Program-made: the position numbers and the translations under genes | The notes under the pieces: model-generated | Told to the model about the DNA's origin: nothing | The model's database searches: none | The model's input: only the letters and a program-made list of their open reading frames with translations | From: Streptomyces ficellus | GTDB taxonomy: Bacteria > Actinomycetota > Actinomycetes > Streptomycetales > Streptomycetaceae | Direction: 5' to 3' | Assembly (NCBI RefSeq): GCF_009739905.1 | Contig: NZ_CP034279.1 | Location: forward strand, 5,394,001-5,458,000 | Length of the DNA stretch: 64,000 bases | Shown here: piece by piece, positions 35,558 to 44,452 of the stretch | Numbering within the stretch: the stretch's first letter is position 1 | How the letters are laid out: every line of letters begins with the position of its first letter

Positions 35558-36682
35558 TTGCGCACCGTCCTGGTCACCGGCCCCGGCGGCGCCGGGCGTA
35601 CGACCGTCGCCGCCGCGACCGCCCTCGGTGGGGCGCGGCGCGGGCAGCGGGTCCTGTTCCTCACCGGCGACCGGGCGGTGCCCGACGACTGGTTCGCGGG
35701 CGACGGCGGGCCCGTCGTCCGCCGTGTCCACTCCGGCGCCCACTTCCGCGCCGAGATGCTCGCCTTCCAGGACCGCGCCGCCGCCGCCCTCGGGCTGCTC
35801 GGCGCCACCCCGCTCGCCGACGAGGAGCTCACCGAGCTGCCCGGCAGCGACCGGTTCGCGCTGCTGCGCGCCCTGCGGGACGCCGCCGCCGGCGACTGGG
35901 ACCTCGTGGTCGCCGACCTGCCGCCCCTGCCCGACGCCGTGGCCGTCCTCGGCCTGCCCGAGCAGCTGCGCCGCTACCTGCGCCGGCTCCTGCCGCCCGA
36001 GCGGCAGGCCGCCCGTGCGCTGCGGCCGATGCTCGCCCAGCTCGCCGGCGTCCCCATGCCCGCCGCGTGGCTGTACGAGACCGCCGCCCGCTGGGACACC
36101 GAGCTGGCCGCCGTACAGGCTCTGATGGAGGCCCCCACCACCACCGTCCGCCTGGTCGCCGAACCGGGCCCGGCCGCCGCCGAGGCCCTGCGCACCGCCC
36201 GCACCGGCCTCGCCCTGCACCGCCTCGCCGTCGAGCCGGTCGTCGCCAACCGGATGCTGCCCACCACGTCCCCCGACCCCTGGCTCTCCGGCCTCGCCGC
36301 CCAGCAGCAGGCCCACCTCAAGGCGCTGGGCGAGGCGCACGAGCTGCCGCACCTCGGCCGCGATCCCCGCACCGCCGACGACCTCGCCCCGCTGGACCCG
36401 CCCCCCGTCCCGCCCGCCCCCGCCCCGGACTGGACCGTGGAGGACCGGCGCGAGGACGACGGCGTCCTGGTGTGGCGCATCCCCCTGCCCGGCGCCACCA
36501 AGCAGGACCTCGGCCTCGTCCGCCGCGGCGACGAACTCGTCCTGACGACCGGCCCGTTCCGCCGCGTCGTCCCCCTGCCGTCCGCCCTGCGCCGCTGCAC
36601 CGTCACCGGGGCGGGCCTCGACGACGGGACGCTGGGCGTCCGCTTCGCCCCCGACCCCGATGTGTGGCCCCGCACGCGGTAA
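35558..36682 (+). CDS. ArsA-like ATPase with altered P-loop and C-terminal HSP20-like domain
   Basis: A 374-residue protein of the ArsA/GET3 P-loop family. The deviant Walker A is GPGGAGRTT instead of G-K-G-G-x-G-K-[ST], so both signature lysines are replaced (Pro and Arg). A switch-like DLVVADLPPLPDAV follows. The last 80 residues (IPLPGATKQDLGL, GDELVLTTGPFRR) match the HSP20-like domain that many actinobacterial ArsA homologues carry. TTG 35558 (LRTVLVTGPGG) follows an AAGGG site; no better start is seen. It lies 2 bp after the SRPBCC gene. Confidence 0.8.
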   Translation: MRTVLVTGPGGAGRTTVAAATALGGARRGQRVLFLTGDRAVPDDWFAGDGGPVVRRVHSGAHFRAEMLAFQDRAAAALGLLGATPLADEELTELPGSDRFALLRALRDAAAGDWDLVVADLPPLPDAVAVLGLPEQLRRYLRRLLPPERQAARALRPMLAQLAGVPMPAAWLYETAARWDTELAAVQALMEAPTTTVRLVAEPGPAAAEALRTARTGLALHRLAVEPVVANRMLPTTSPDPWLSGLAAQQQAHLKALGEAHELPHLGRDPRTADDLAPLDPPPVPPAPAPDWTVEDRREDDGVLVWRIPLPGATKQDLGLVRRGDELVLTTGPFRRVVPLPSALRRCTVTGAGLDDGTLGVRFAPDPDVWPRTR

Positions 36683-36720
36683 CGTCGGTGGTACCACCCG
36701 CGCTGCCGCAGGAGTACGCC

Positions 36721-37170
36721 ATGAGCGATGCCACCCAGCATCCCGACGCCGACGCCTGGGCGAAGGCCTGCGCCGAGGACCTGGCCGCCGAGAAGGCCCG
36801 CCGCCGCGGGACCGCGGGCCCGCCGCCCGGCACCGCCGCCGAGGAGCTGCGCAAGCTCGTCGACGCGGTCGCCGACAAGGTCGCCTCGCTGCGCACCCCG
36901 CTGCTCGGCATGGGCGCCCAGGACGCCGTGCAGCAGTTCGTCAGCCAGGCCAAGGCCGCCGTCGAGCCCGTCATCGAGCGCAACCCGCAGGTCTTCGACC
37001 ACCTCGCCGCCGCCGGCAACGAACTGCTCGCCGCCTACCGCTCCGCGGTCGAGGGCCAGGAGCGCCGCTGGACCCGCGGCCCGGACGCCCCGCCCCCCGG
37101 CGACCCGTCCGCCGGGGACAAGAGGGACGACGACGGTCCGGGACCCACCGAGCACATCGACCTGGACTGA
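36721..37170 (+). CDS. DUF5304-like cytosolic protein
   Basis: A 149-residue protein of unknown function. It is hydrophilic and mainly helical in the first 110 residues (AEELRKLVDAVADKVASL, VSQAKAAVEPVIER), then has an acidic Pro-rich tail ending TEHIDLD. CAGGAG precedes the ATG. It sits 38 bp after the ArsA-like gene and 50 bp before glucokinase, so it probably belongs to the same transcript. Confidence 0.8.
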   Translation: MSDATQHPDADAWAKACAEDLAAEKARRRGTAGPPPGTAAEELRKLVDAVADKVASLRTPLLGMGAQDAVQQFVSQAKAAVEPVIERNPQVFDHLAAAGNELLAAYRSAVEGQERRWTRGPDAPPPGDPSAGDKRDDDGPGPTEHIDLD

Positions 37171-37220
37171 CACCGGGTACGGTTGGCCGTAGCGGGGCTC
37201 GACCGAAAACTGAGGGACAC

Positions 37221-38162
37221 ATGGGACTCACCATCGGCGTCGACATCGGCGGCACGAAGATCGCGGCCGGAGTGGTCGACGAAGAGGGCACGATCCTCGA
37301 CGACCACAAGGTGCCCACGCCGCCGACCGCCGAAGGCATCGTCGACGCGATCTGCGCCGCGGTGTCCGAAGCCGGCAAGGGTCACGACATCGAGGCGGTC
37401 GGCATCGGGGCCGCCGGGTACGTGGACGACAAGCGCGCCACCGTCCTGTTCGCGCCCAACATCCAGTGGCGCCACGAGCCGCTGAAGGACAAGGTCGAAC
37501 AGCGCGTCGGCCTCCCCGTGGTCGTCGAGAACGACGCCAACGCCGCGGCCTGGGGCGAGTACAAGTTCGGTGCGGGCAAGGGCCACGAGGACGTCATCTG
37601 CATCACGCTGGGCACCGGGCTCGGCGGCGGCATCATCATCGGCAACAAGCTGCGCCGCGGCCGCTTCGGCGTGGCCGCCGAGTTCGGCCACATCCGGGTC
37701 GTCCCCGACGGCCTGCTGTGCGGCTGCGGCAGCCAGGGCTGCTGGGAGCAGTACGCCTCGGGCCGCGCCCTCGTGCGGTACGCCAAGCAGCGCGCCAACG
37801 CCACCCCCGAGAACGCCACGATCCTGCTCGGCCTCGGCGACGGGACGCCCGCCGGCATCGAGGGCAAGCACATCTCCGCGGCCGCCCGCCAGGGCTGCCC
37901 GGTGGCCGTCGACTCGTTCCGCGAGCTGGCCCGCTGGGCCGGCGCGGGCCTGGCCGACCTGGCGTCGCTGTTCGACCCGTCGGCGTTCATCGTGGGCGGC
38001 GGCGTCTCGGACGAGGGCGACCTGGTCCTCGACCCGATCCGCAAGTCGTTCCGCCGCTGGCTGATCGGCGGCCAGTGGCGGCCGCACGCCCAGGTGGTCG
38101 CCGCGCAGCTCGGCGGCGAGGCCGGGCTGGTCGGCGCGGCCGACCTGGCTCGCCAGGGCTGA
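37221..38162 (+). CDS. glkA: glucokinase, ROK family
   Basis: A 313-residue ATP-dependent glucose kinase. The ATP motif GVDIGGTKIAAG is at residues 5-16. The ROK signature includes NDANAAAWGE, GTGLGGGIII and the zinc-binding CGCGSQGCWEQYASG. Length and sequence match Streptomyces GlkA, which feeds glycolysis and also mediates carbon catabolite repression. Phosphofructokinase 6 kb downstream is the next glycolytic enzyme encoded. Confidence 0.92.
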   Translation: MGLTIGVDIGGTKIAAGVVDEEGTILDDHKVPTPPTAEGIVDAICAAVSEAGKGHDIEAVGIGAAGYVDDKRATVLFAPNIQWRHEPLKDKVEQRVGLPVVVENDANAAAWGEYKFGAGKGHEDVICITLGTGLGGGIIIGNKLRRGRFGVAAEFGHIRVVPDGLLCGCGSQGCWEQYASGRALVRYAKQRANATPENATILLGLGDGTPAGIEGKHISAAARQGCPVAVDSFRELARWAGAGLADLASLFDPSAFIVGGGVSDEGDLVLDPIRKSFRRWLIGGQWRPHAQVVAAQLGGEAGLVGAADLARQG

Positions 38163-38180
38163 CGCCCCCGCTCGTCACGA

Positions 38181-38220
38181 CGGTGCCCGCCGCGTCCTCA
38201 CCCGGATGCGGCGGGCACCG
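38181..38220 (+). terminator. hairpin terminator after glucokinase
   Basis: A perfect 13-bp stem (CGGTGCCCGCCGC with GCGGCGGGCACCG) and a 14-nt loop, 19 nt after the glkA stop. Confidence 0.75.
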
Positions 38221-38235
38221 TCATATCGTGCTCGT

Positions 38236-38994
38236 ATGCCGATCACCGAGCTGCCCAACTCGCGCACCGAGCCGGACGGTTCCGCCGTGGTCCGGGTGCT
38301 CAGCTACAACATCCGCTCGATGCGGGACGACGAGGACGCCCTGGCCCGGGTGATCAGGGCCTGCGCGCCGGACCTCGTCTTCGTCCAGGAGGCGCCCCGC
38401 TTCTTCCGCTGGCGCAAGCACGCCGCCCGGCTGGCGGCGAAGAGCGAGCTGGTGACGCTGAGCGGGGGCGCCACCGCGGCCGGTCCGCTGCTGATGTGCT
38501 CGCTGCGGGCGACGGTCGAGCGCACGGAGGACGTGTTGCTGCCGCTCACCCCGGGGCTGCACCGGCGGGGCTTCGCGACCGCGGTCGTACGGATCGGGGG
38601 CGCCCGGCTGGGGCTGCTCGGCTGCCACCTGAGCCTCCAGGCGCGGGAGCGCTACGACCAGGCGGGGATGCTCCTGGACCGGCTGGCCGCCCTGGACACG
38701 CCCCACGCGATCGCGGCCGGCGACATCAACGAGCAGCCCGGCGGACGTTCCTTCCAGCGGCTGGCGGACGGCCTCCAGGACTGCTGGGCGGTCCGCCCCT
38801 GGGGCGGCGAGCACACCTGGAACCCGGCCGACCCGCACAAGCGGATCGACGCGGTCTTCGCCACCAAGGGCATCGAGGTGCTGGGCTGCGGCGTCCCGCG
38901 CCCGCGGGACGTGCCGGGCCTCGACGGCGCCGACCTGCGCGCGGCCACGGACCACCTCCCGGTCCTCGCGGCCCTGAGGGTGCCGGCGAACTGA
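38236..38994 (+). CDS. endonuclease/exonuclease/phosphatase-fold protein
   Basis: A 252-residue metal-dependent phosphodiesterase-fold protein. Typical motifs: LSYNIRSM, FVQEAP (metal Glu), LGCHLSLQ, AAGDINEQPGG (Asp/Asn), HKRIDAVFA and a final TDHLPVLA (Asp-His). No signal peptide is visible. The substrate could be DNA, phosphoinositide or another phosphodiester. ATG 38236 follows the terminator by 15 nt, with a weak ribosome site. Confidence 0.85.
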   Translation: MPITELPNSRTEPDGSAVVRVLSYNIRSMRDDEDALARVIRACAPDLVFVQEAPRFFRWRKHAARLAAKSELVTLSGGATAAGPLLMCSLRATVERTEDVLLPLTPGLHRRGFATAVVRIGGARLGLLGCHLSLQARERYDQAGMLLDRLAALDTPHAIAAGDINEQPGGRSFQRLADGLQDCWAVRPWGGEHTWNPADPHKRIDAVFATKGIEVLGCGVPRPRDVPGLDGADLRAATDHLPVLAALRVPAN

Positions 38995-39015
38995 CCGGGG
39001 CGGCAGCCCGGCCGC

Positions 39016-39576
39016 TCACACCACCGCGCCGCGGCCCGGGTCGTCGTCCTCGTCGTCGCCGACCCGCATCCGGGCCACCAGGGTGGCGAAGCCGCCCAGG
39101 AAGCCGCCGATGCACAGCGTGGTGAGCCACCAGGTCATGTCCCATCCGAGGACCACGGCCAGCAGCATCAGCACGGGGCCGCCGACGACCCCGAGCCAGG
39201 CGAACTTGGCGGTCGCGTCGGCCTCGGGCAGCGGCGGCGGCTCCGGCGGTACGAAGTGGCCCTCGTCCGTCTCGTCGAGGTCGTCGTCCTTCGCCTCGGC
39301 CACGTCGTAGTCCCGGGGGCCCGCCGCGCCCACGCCGGGGGCGAACACCACGGAGCTGCCCAGCGGCTTGTCCGGCTTCTCCGCCTCCGCCGACGGGCCG
39401 TCCGGCACCTCGTTGACGTCGTCCGCGGGCAGGGCCAGGTCCTCGATCGGCTTGAACGGCTTGGCGCCCGGCGGATCCGCCGGCTCCTCGCCGTACCCGG
39501 CGACGATCGCCGCCCAGGCCGCCTCCTCGTCGAACGGCTGCTCGTCCCGCTTGTCCGAGTCGTGCTGTTCAGCCAC
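39016..39576 (-). CDS. membrane protein with acidic N-terminal domain and two helices
   Basis: A 186-residue protein of unknown function. Residues 1-125 are acidic and Pro-rich (EEAAWAAIVAGYGEEP, DDDLDETDEGHF). Two membrane helices follow (about 126-145 and 150-170), and it ends RMRVGDDEDDDPGRGAVV. The GTG start overlaps the end of the hydrolase gene by 8 bp, so it is translated after and probably coupled to the hydrolase. Confidence 0.8.
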   Translation of the reverse strand: MAEQHDSDKRDEQPFDEEAAWAAIVAGYGEEPADPPGAKPFKPIEDLALPADDVNEVPDGPSAEAEKPDKPLGSSVVFAPGVGAAGPRDYDVAEAKDDDLDETDEGHFVPPEPPPLPEADATAKFAWLGVVGGPVLMLLAVVLGWDMTWWLTTLCIGGFLGGFATLVARMRVGDDEDDDPGRGAVV

Positions 39577-40426
39577 CGGTCGTGCTCCCTCCCCGGCCCT
39601 CCGGCATGGGGGACCCCACTGGGCCGGCGCCCGGAGCGAGCCGGCCGGTGAACGCGTGACTCTCCTCGAAGATCCGCTCCGCGTCGTGGTCCAACGTCGC
39701 GACGTGGTAGCTCTGTTCCAGCAGGATCTCCTTGACGTCCGTGGAGGAGATCCGGCCGAGGATCCGCGCCGAGTCGGCGGGCGGCACGACGTGGTCCCGC
39801 GGGCTGTGCAGCAGCAGCACCGGCTGCGTGACCTGCGGGAGCTCCGCGTCCACGATCCGGAAGAACTGGCGCACCGAGTGGGCCGCGTGCAGCGGCACCC
39901 GGTCGTAGGCCAGCTCGGTGACGCCCTCCTTGGCGATGTCGCTCGCGATGCCGGGCTGCGAGGGCACCAGGTGGCGCACCACGGGCAGCGCGTGGGCGGC
40001 GAGGCCGTGCACCTTGTTCGCCGGGTTCACCAGGACCAGGCCCCGGACCGCGTCGCCGTGCCTGGCGGCGAGCCGCAGCGCCAGCGCCCCGCCCATGGAC
40101 AGGCCGAAGACGAAGACGTCCCGGCACCGCTCGCGCAGGACGCGCAGCTCCCGGTCCACCTCGGCGTACCAGTCCTGCCAGCTGGTGGCCTGCATGTCCT
40201 GCCAGCGGGTGCCGTGCCCGGGGAGCAGCGGCAGCGACACGGTCAGGCCGCGCTCGGCCAGGAATTCGGCCCAGGGGCGCAGCGACTGCGGCGAACCGGT
40301 GAAGCCGTGACAGAGCAGCACGCCGACCTCTCCGCCCTCGTGGCGGTACGGCTCGGCTCCAGGGAGGACCGGCACCGGGGTCTCCTGTTCGGGGGGTTCG
40401 ATGGGTCTCGGGAAGGTGTACTTCAC
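39569..40426 (-). CDS. alpha/beta hydrolase, carboxylesterase/monoacylglycerol lipase-like
   Basis: A 285-residue serine hydrolase. LLCHGFTGSPQSLRPWAEFLAERG marks the oxyanion region, GLSMGGAL the nucleophile elbow, HSPRDHVVPP the Asp and SYHVATLD the His. Related enzymes are thermophilic-type carboxylesterases acting on short or medium acyl esters. GTG 40426 is used; another GTG seven codons upstream is possible. The Gly/Pro-rich C-terminal tail (after TGRLAPGAG) looks dispensable. Confidence 0.87.
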   Translation of the reverse strand: MKYTFPRPIEPPEQETPVPVLPGAEPYRHEGGEVGVLLCHGFTGSPQSLRPWAEFLAERGLTVSLPLLPGHGTRWQDMQATSWQDWYAEVDRELRVLRERCRDVFVFGLSMGGALALRLAARHGDAVRGLVLVNPANKVHGLAAHALPVVRHLVPSQPGIASDIAKEGVTELAYDRVPLHAAHSVRQFFRIVDAELPQVTQPVLLLHSPRDHVVPPADSARILGRISSTDVKEILLEQSYHVATLDHDAERIFEESHAFTGRLAPGAGPVGSPMPEGRGGSTTGG

Positions 40427-40543
40427 CGTACGCGACCGGGCTGACACCGACCAGGTCCGTCGCGGCCCCCGCACGGCCGGGGGCGGGAGCGGGGCCGCCG
40501 CTCGGGTTAAGGTCTGATCGACGGAACACAGGAGGCATTCGAG

Positions 40544-41317
40544 TTGATCTACGGCGCAATGAAGTTCTCCATCGGAGGATCCCTGAAGCTCGCCTTCAGG
40601 CCCTGGGTGGAGGGCCTCGAGAACATTCCCGCCGAGGGGCCGGCGATCCTCGCGAGCAACCACCTCTCCTTCTCGGACTCCTTCTTCCTGCCGGCGGTCC
40701 TGGACCGCAAGGTGACGTTCATCGCGAAGGCGGAGTACTTCACCTCGCCGGGCGTGAAGGGCAGGCTCACCGCCGCGTTCTTCAAGGGCGTCGGCCAGCT
40801 GCCGGTGGACCGCTCGGGTGCGCGCGGTGCGGGCGAGGCCGCGATCAAGAGCGGTATCGAGGTCCTGGAGCGCGGTGAGCTCTTCGGCATCTACCCGGAG
40901 GGGACCCGTTCGCCGGACGGGCGGCTCTACCGGGGCAAGCCCGGTGGCCTCGCGCGCGTGGCGCTGGCCACGGGCGCGCCGGTGATCCCGGTCGCCATGA
41001 TCGACACCGAGAAGATCCAGCCGCCGGGGAAGGTCGTCCCCAAGCTGATGCGCCCGGGCATCCGGATCGGCAAGCCCCTGGACTTCAGCCGCTACCAGGG
41101 CATGGACGGCGACCGGTTCATCCTGCGCTCGGTCACCGACGAGGTGATGTACGAGATCATGAAGCTGTCGGGCCAGGAGTACGTCGACATCTACGCGACC
41201 GCCGCCAAGCGGCAGATCGCCGACGCGGAGAAGGCCGCCAAGGAGGCGGCGAAGGAAGCCGCCAAGGAGGCGGCCAAGGACGCGGCGAAGGCCCAGAGCG
41301 GCCCGTCGGGGGCGTAA
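40544..41317 (+). CDS. 1-acyl-sn-glycerol-3-phosphate acyltransferase (PlsC family)
   Basis: A 257-residue phospholipid-synthesis enzyme. The HX4D catalytic motif is in NHLSFSD, and the substrate motif in YPEGTRS. The last 30 residues are a charged Ala/Lys/Glu helix made of repeated KEAA units. The TTG start is supported by AGGAGG nine nucleotides upstream. TAAGGT at 40507-40512 may be the -10 box. Corresponds in context to M. tuberculosis Rv2182c. Confidence 0.9.
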   Translation: MIYGAMKFSIGGSLKLAFRPWVEGLENIPAEGPAILASNHLSFSDSFFLPAVLDRKVTFIAKAEYFTSPGVKGRLTAAFFKGVGQLPVDRSGARGAGEAAIKSGIEVLERGELFGIYPEGTRSPDGRLYRGKPGGLARVALATGAPVIPVAMIDTEKIQPPGKVVPKLMRPGIRIGKPLDFSRYQGMDGDRFILRSVTDEVMYEIMKLSGQEYVDIYATAAKRQIADAEKAAKEAAKEAAKEAAKDAAKAQSGPSGA

Positions 41318-41355
41318 CCGCAGTCCGGCGCACAAGGGCGCCGTTCGTCCATGGG

Positions 41356-42582
41356 GTGGGGGAGTTGGCCAAGCGCGAGCGCGTCGTCCGCATGTCCGTC
41401 GAGCAGCCGCTGTGGCGGGCGCTGACCGCGTACCGGGTCCTCACCCTGGTGTACGCGGTGCTCCTGTTCGTCTTCACCCGGCAGAAGTTCGAGCGCCCCT
41501 GGGTGGCCGTGGCGTTCCTCGCGGTCATGTCCGTCTGGACGCTGGCCACCCTGCCCAAGGTGGCCGGCGCCGTCGCCTGCACCAGGCGGTTCCTGGTCGC
41601 GGACCTGACCGTCGCGCTCACCGGCATCCTGCTCACCCCGCTCGCCGACGTGCACGCCCAGACGTTCGACGGCCCGACGCTGCCGAGCATCTGGACGGCC
41701 GGTTCGGTCCTGGCGTACGCCATCAAGGGCGGCTGGCGCTGGGCGGCGTTCGCGTCGTCCCTGGTCGCGGTCGCCAACATCGTCGAGCGCGGCGACCCCA
41801 GCCGGGACACACTGCACAACGTGCTGCTGGTGTGGGTGGCCTCCATCGCGATCGGGTACGTCGTCGAGGTCGCCCGCGCGTCCGAGCGGACCCTCGCGCG
41901 CGCCCTGGAGATCGAGGCGGCCACCCGGGAGCGGGAGCGGCTGGCCCGAGACATCCACGACTCCGTCCTCCAGGTGCTGGCCATGGTCCAGCGCCGGGGC
42001 ACGGCCCTGGGCGGCGAGGCCGCCGAGCTGGGCCGGATGGCGGGGGAGCAGGAGGTGGCGCTGCGCACCCTGGTCACGGGCGGCCTGACCCGTACCTCGC
42101 ACGTCTCGGAGGACGAGTCGCTGGGCGCCGTCGTCCGCGAGGTGGAGGAACCCGACGACGGCCCGCCCGGCGGCCCGGCGGACCTGCGCACCCTGCTCGC
42201 CCCGCACGCTGGGGCCCGGGTCACCTTCTCGGAACCGGGAGCTCCGGTCCTGCTGGCGCCCGCGGCGGCGAGGGAACTCGCGGCCGCTGTCAGTGCCGCC
42301 CTGGACAATGTCCACAGACACGCGGGTGAGGACGCCAGGGCCTGGATCCTGGTGGAGGACTGGACGGACGAGGTGATCGTGACGGTGCGGGACGACGGGC
42401 CGGGCATACCGGACGGGCGTCTCGCGCAGGCGGAGGGCGAGGGGCGGCTCGGTGTCGCGCAGTCCATTCGCGGCAGGCTCCGGGACCTGGGCGGCACCGC
42501 CGAGCTGGTCTCGGTGCCGGGGCAGGGCACGGAAGTGGAACTGAAGGTCCCGAAGGGGACACGGGGGAAGGCGGGTACATGA
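41356..42582 (+). CDS. macS: sensor kinase MacS, NarL-type
   Basis: A 408-residue membrane kinase. Five or six hydrophobic helices occupy about residues 22-170. Then comes a HisKA_3 dimerisation domain with RERERLARDIHDSVLQVL (phosphorylated His) and a HATPase with ALDNVHRHAGE and DDGPGIPDG. It is coupled by ATGA to a LuxR-type regulator. Context next to phosphofructokinase and sequence suggest the Streptomyces MacRS system, linked to morphology and actinorhodin. Start uncertain: GTG 41356 or ATG 41392. Confidence 0.85.
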   Translation: MGELAKRERVVRMSVEQPLWRALTAYRVLTLVYAVLLFVFTRQKFERPWVAVAFLAVMSVWTLATLPKVAGAVACTRRFLVADLTVALTGILLTPLADVHAQTFDGPTLPSIWTAGSVLAYAIKGGWRWAAFASSLVAVANIVERGDPSRDTLHNVLLVWVASIAIGYVVEVARASERTLARALEIEAATRERERLARDIHDSVLQVLAMVQRRGTALGGEAAELGRMAGEQEVALRTLVTGGLTRTSHVSEDESLGAVVREVEEPDDGPPGGPADLRTLLAPHAGARVTFSEPGAPVLLAPAAARELAAAVSAALDNVHRHAGEDARAWILVEDWTDEVIVTVRDDGPGIPDGRLAQAEGEGRLGVAQSIRGRLRDLGGTAELVSVPGQGTEVELKVPKGTRGKAGT

Positions 42583-43250
42583 GCGAGCAGCAGATCAAGG
42601 TGATGGTCGTCGACGACCATCCGATGTGGCGGGACGCGGTCGCCCGCGACCTGGCGGAGGCCGGGTTCGACGTCGTCGCCACGGCCGGCGACGGCGAGCA
42701 GGCCGTGCGCCGCGCCCGCGCCGTGAGCCCCGACGTGCTGGTCCTCGACCTGAACCTGCCGGCGAAGCCCGGCGTGCAGGTCTGCAAGGAGCTGGTGGGC
42801 GCCGACCCCGCGCTCAGGGTGCTGGTGCTCTCCGCCAGCGGCGAGCACGCCGACGTGCTGGAGGCGGTGAAGTCCGGCGCGACCGGATACCTGCTGAAGT
42901 CGGCCAGCACGGCGGAGCTGATCGACGCCGTGCGGCGCACGGCCGCCGGGGACCCGGTGTTCACGCCTGGCCTGGCGGGCCTCGTCCTCGGCGAGTACCG
43001 CCGCCTCGCCTCCGAGCCGCTGCCGGCCGCCGGCCCGGACGACCCGAAGGCCCCGCAGCTCACCGAGCGGGAGACCGAGGTGCTGAGGCTGGTCGCCAAG
43101 GGCCTGAGCTACAAGCAGATCGCCGAGCGCCTGGTGATCTCGCACCGCACCGTCCAGAACCACGTGCAGAACACCCTCGGCAAGCTCCAGCTCCACAACC
43201 GCGTCGAGCTGGTGCGGTACGCGATAGAGCGAGGCCTGGACGACGCCTGA
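42579..43250 (+). CDS. macR: LuxR-family response regulator MacR
   Basis: A 223-residue regulator. The receiver has VDDHPMW at the start, phospho-acceptor Asp in VLVLDLNLP, Ser in VLSAS and Lys in LLKSAS. A GerE/LuxR helix-turn-helix follows (LTEREVEVLRLVAKG-like pattern: LTERETEVLRLVAKGLSYK). It overlaps macS by four bases. Confidence 0.88.
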   Translation: MSEQQIKVMVVDDHPMWRDAVARDLAEAGFDVVATAGDGEQAVRRARAVSPDVLVLDLNLPAKPGVQVCKELVGADPALRVLVLSASGEHADVLEAVKSGATGYLLKSASTAELIDAVRRTAAGDPVFTPGLAGLVLGEYRRLASEPLPAAGPDDPKAPQLTERETEVLRLVAKGLSYKQIAERLVISHRTVQNHVQNTLGKLQLHNRVELVRYAIERGLDDA

Positions 43251-43373
43251 CGCGTAACTCTCCTACGCCCACCCGGAATTCACCTTTCGTCCCGTCCCGG
43301 AGTGACGTGGGTCACCACTAGCGTGACCCGTGTACGGCTCCATCGTCCCGATCGACGGCGAAGGGAAGTATCC

Positions 43374-44402
43374 ATGCGGGTCGGAGTGCTGACCGGCGGC
43401 GGCGACTGCCCCGGTCTCAACGCGGTCATCCGCGCCATCGTCCGCAAGGGCGTCCAGGAGTACGGCTACTCCTTCACCGGCTTCCGGGACGGCTGGCGCG
43501 GCCCTCTGGACGACGCCACCGTACGCCTGGACATCCCCGCCGTGCGGGGCATCCTGCCGCGCGGTGGCACCGTCCTCGGCTCCTCGCGCACCAACCCGCT
43601 TCAGGCGGAGGACGGTGTCCGCTGCATCAGGGACACCCTCGCCCGACACGGCGTGGACGCGCTGATCACCATCGGCGGCGAGGACACGCTCGGTGTCGCC
43701 GCACGCCTGAGCGGCGAGCACGGCATCCCCTGCGTCGGCGTACCGAAGACCATCGACAACGACCTGTCCGCCACCGACTACACCTTCGGCTTCGACACGG
43801 CCGTCGGCATCGCGACCGAGGCGATCGACCGCCTCCACACCACCGCCGAGTCCCACATGCGGGTCCTCGTCGTGGAGGTGATGGGGCGTCACGCCGGCTG
43901 GATAGCCCTGCACTCCGGCCTGGCGGGCGGCGCCAACGTCATCCTCATCCCCGAGCAGCGGTTCGACGTGGACCAGGTCTGCTCCTGGGTGACCTCACGC
44001 TTCCGGGCGTCGTACGCCCCGATCGTCGTCGTCGCCGAAGGCGCCGTGCCCCGGGACGGCGACATGGTGCTCAAGGACGGGACGCTGGACTCCTTCGGCC
44101 ACGTGCGGCTGTCGGGGATCGGCGAATGGCTCGCCAAGCAGATCGAGAAACGGACCGGGAAGGAGGCGCGCACCACCGTCCTCGGCCACGTCCAGCGCGG
44201 CGGCACCCCGAGCGCCTTCGACCGCTGGCTCGCCACCCGCTTCGGCCTGCACGCCATCGACGCGGTGCGCGACGGTGACTTCGGGACGATGGTCGCCCTG
44301 CGCGGCACGGACATCGTCCGCGTACCTCTCGGCGAGGCGACCGCGCGCCTGAAGACGGTGGACCCGAAGCTCTACGCGGAGGTCGGCGTCTTCTTCGGCT
44401 GA
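43374..44402 (+). CDS. pfkA: 6-phosphofructokinase, group III, with PPi-type residues
   Basis: A 342-residue enzyme phosphorylating fructose 6-phosphate. GGGDCPGLNAVIR (residues 8-20), PKTIDND (124-130), MGRHAGWIA and HVQRGGTPS are all present. Residue 104 is Asp (GGED) and residue 125 is Lys (VPKTID). By family knowledge this Asp/Lys pair is characteristic of pyrophosphate-dependent enzymes, while ATP enzymes usually have Gly at 104. Phosphoryl donor is therefore uncertain. ATG 43374 is chosen for its AAGGGA site and the family start. Confidence 0.9.
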   Translation: MRVGVLTGGGDCPGLNAVIRAIVRKGVQEYGYSFTGFRDGWRGPLDDATVRLDIPAVRGILPRGGTVLGSSRTNPLQAEDGVRCIRDTLARHGVDALITIGGEDTLGVAARLSGEHGIPCVGVPKTIDNDLSATDYTFGFDTAVGIATEAIDRLHTTAESHMRVLVVEVMGRHAGWIALHSGLAGGANVILIPEQRFDVDQVCSWVTSRFRASYAPIVVVAEGAVPRDGDMVLKDGTLDSFGHVRLSGIGEWLAKQIEKRTGKEARTTVLGHVQRGGTPSAFDRWLATRFGLHAIDAVRDGDFGTMVALRGTDIVRVPLGEATARLKTVDPKLYAEVGVFFG

Positions 44403-44417
44403 GGAACCGGGCGGGGA

Positions 44418-44437
44418 GGTGGGGCCCGCACCCCACC
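44418..44437. terminator. hairpin between convergent pfkA and trpE
   Basis: GGTGGGG pairs with CCCCACC around a 6-nt loop, in the 50-bp gap between the two gene ends. Short but well placed for both strands; TT follows on the plus strand. Confidence 0.5.
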
Positions 44438-44452
44438 CTTCCGCCGCGGGTC

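Noticed and set aside
39585..39660. CATGGGGGACCCC-type element similar to the insert in repeat copy A
   Set aside because: It lies within the coding C-terminus of the alpha/beta hydrolase and is too short to call a repeat copy.
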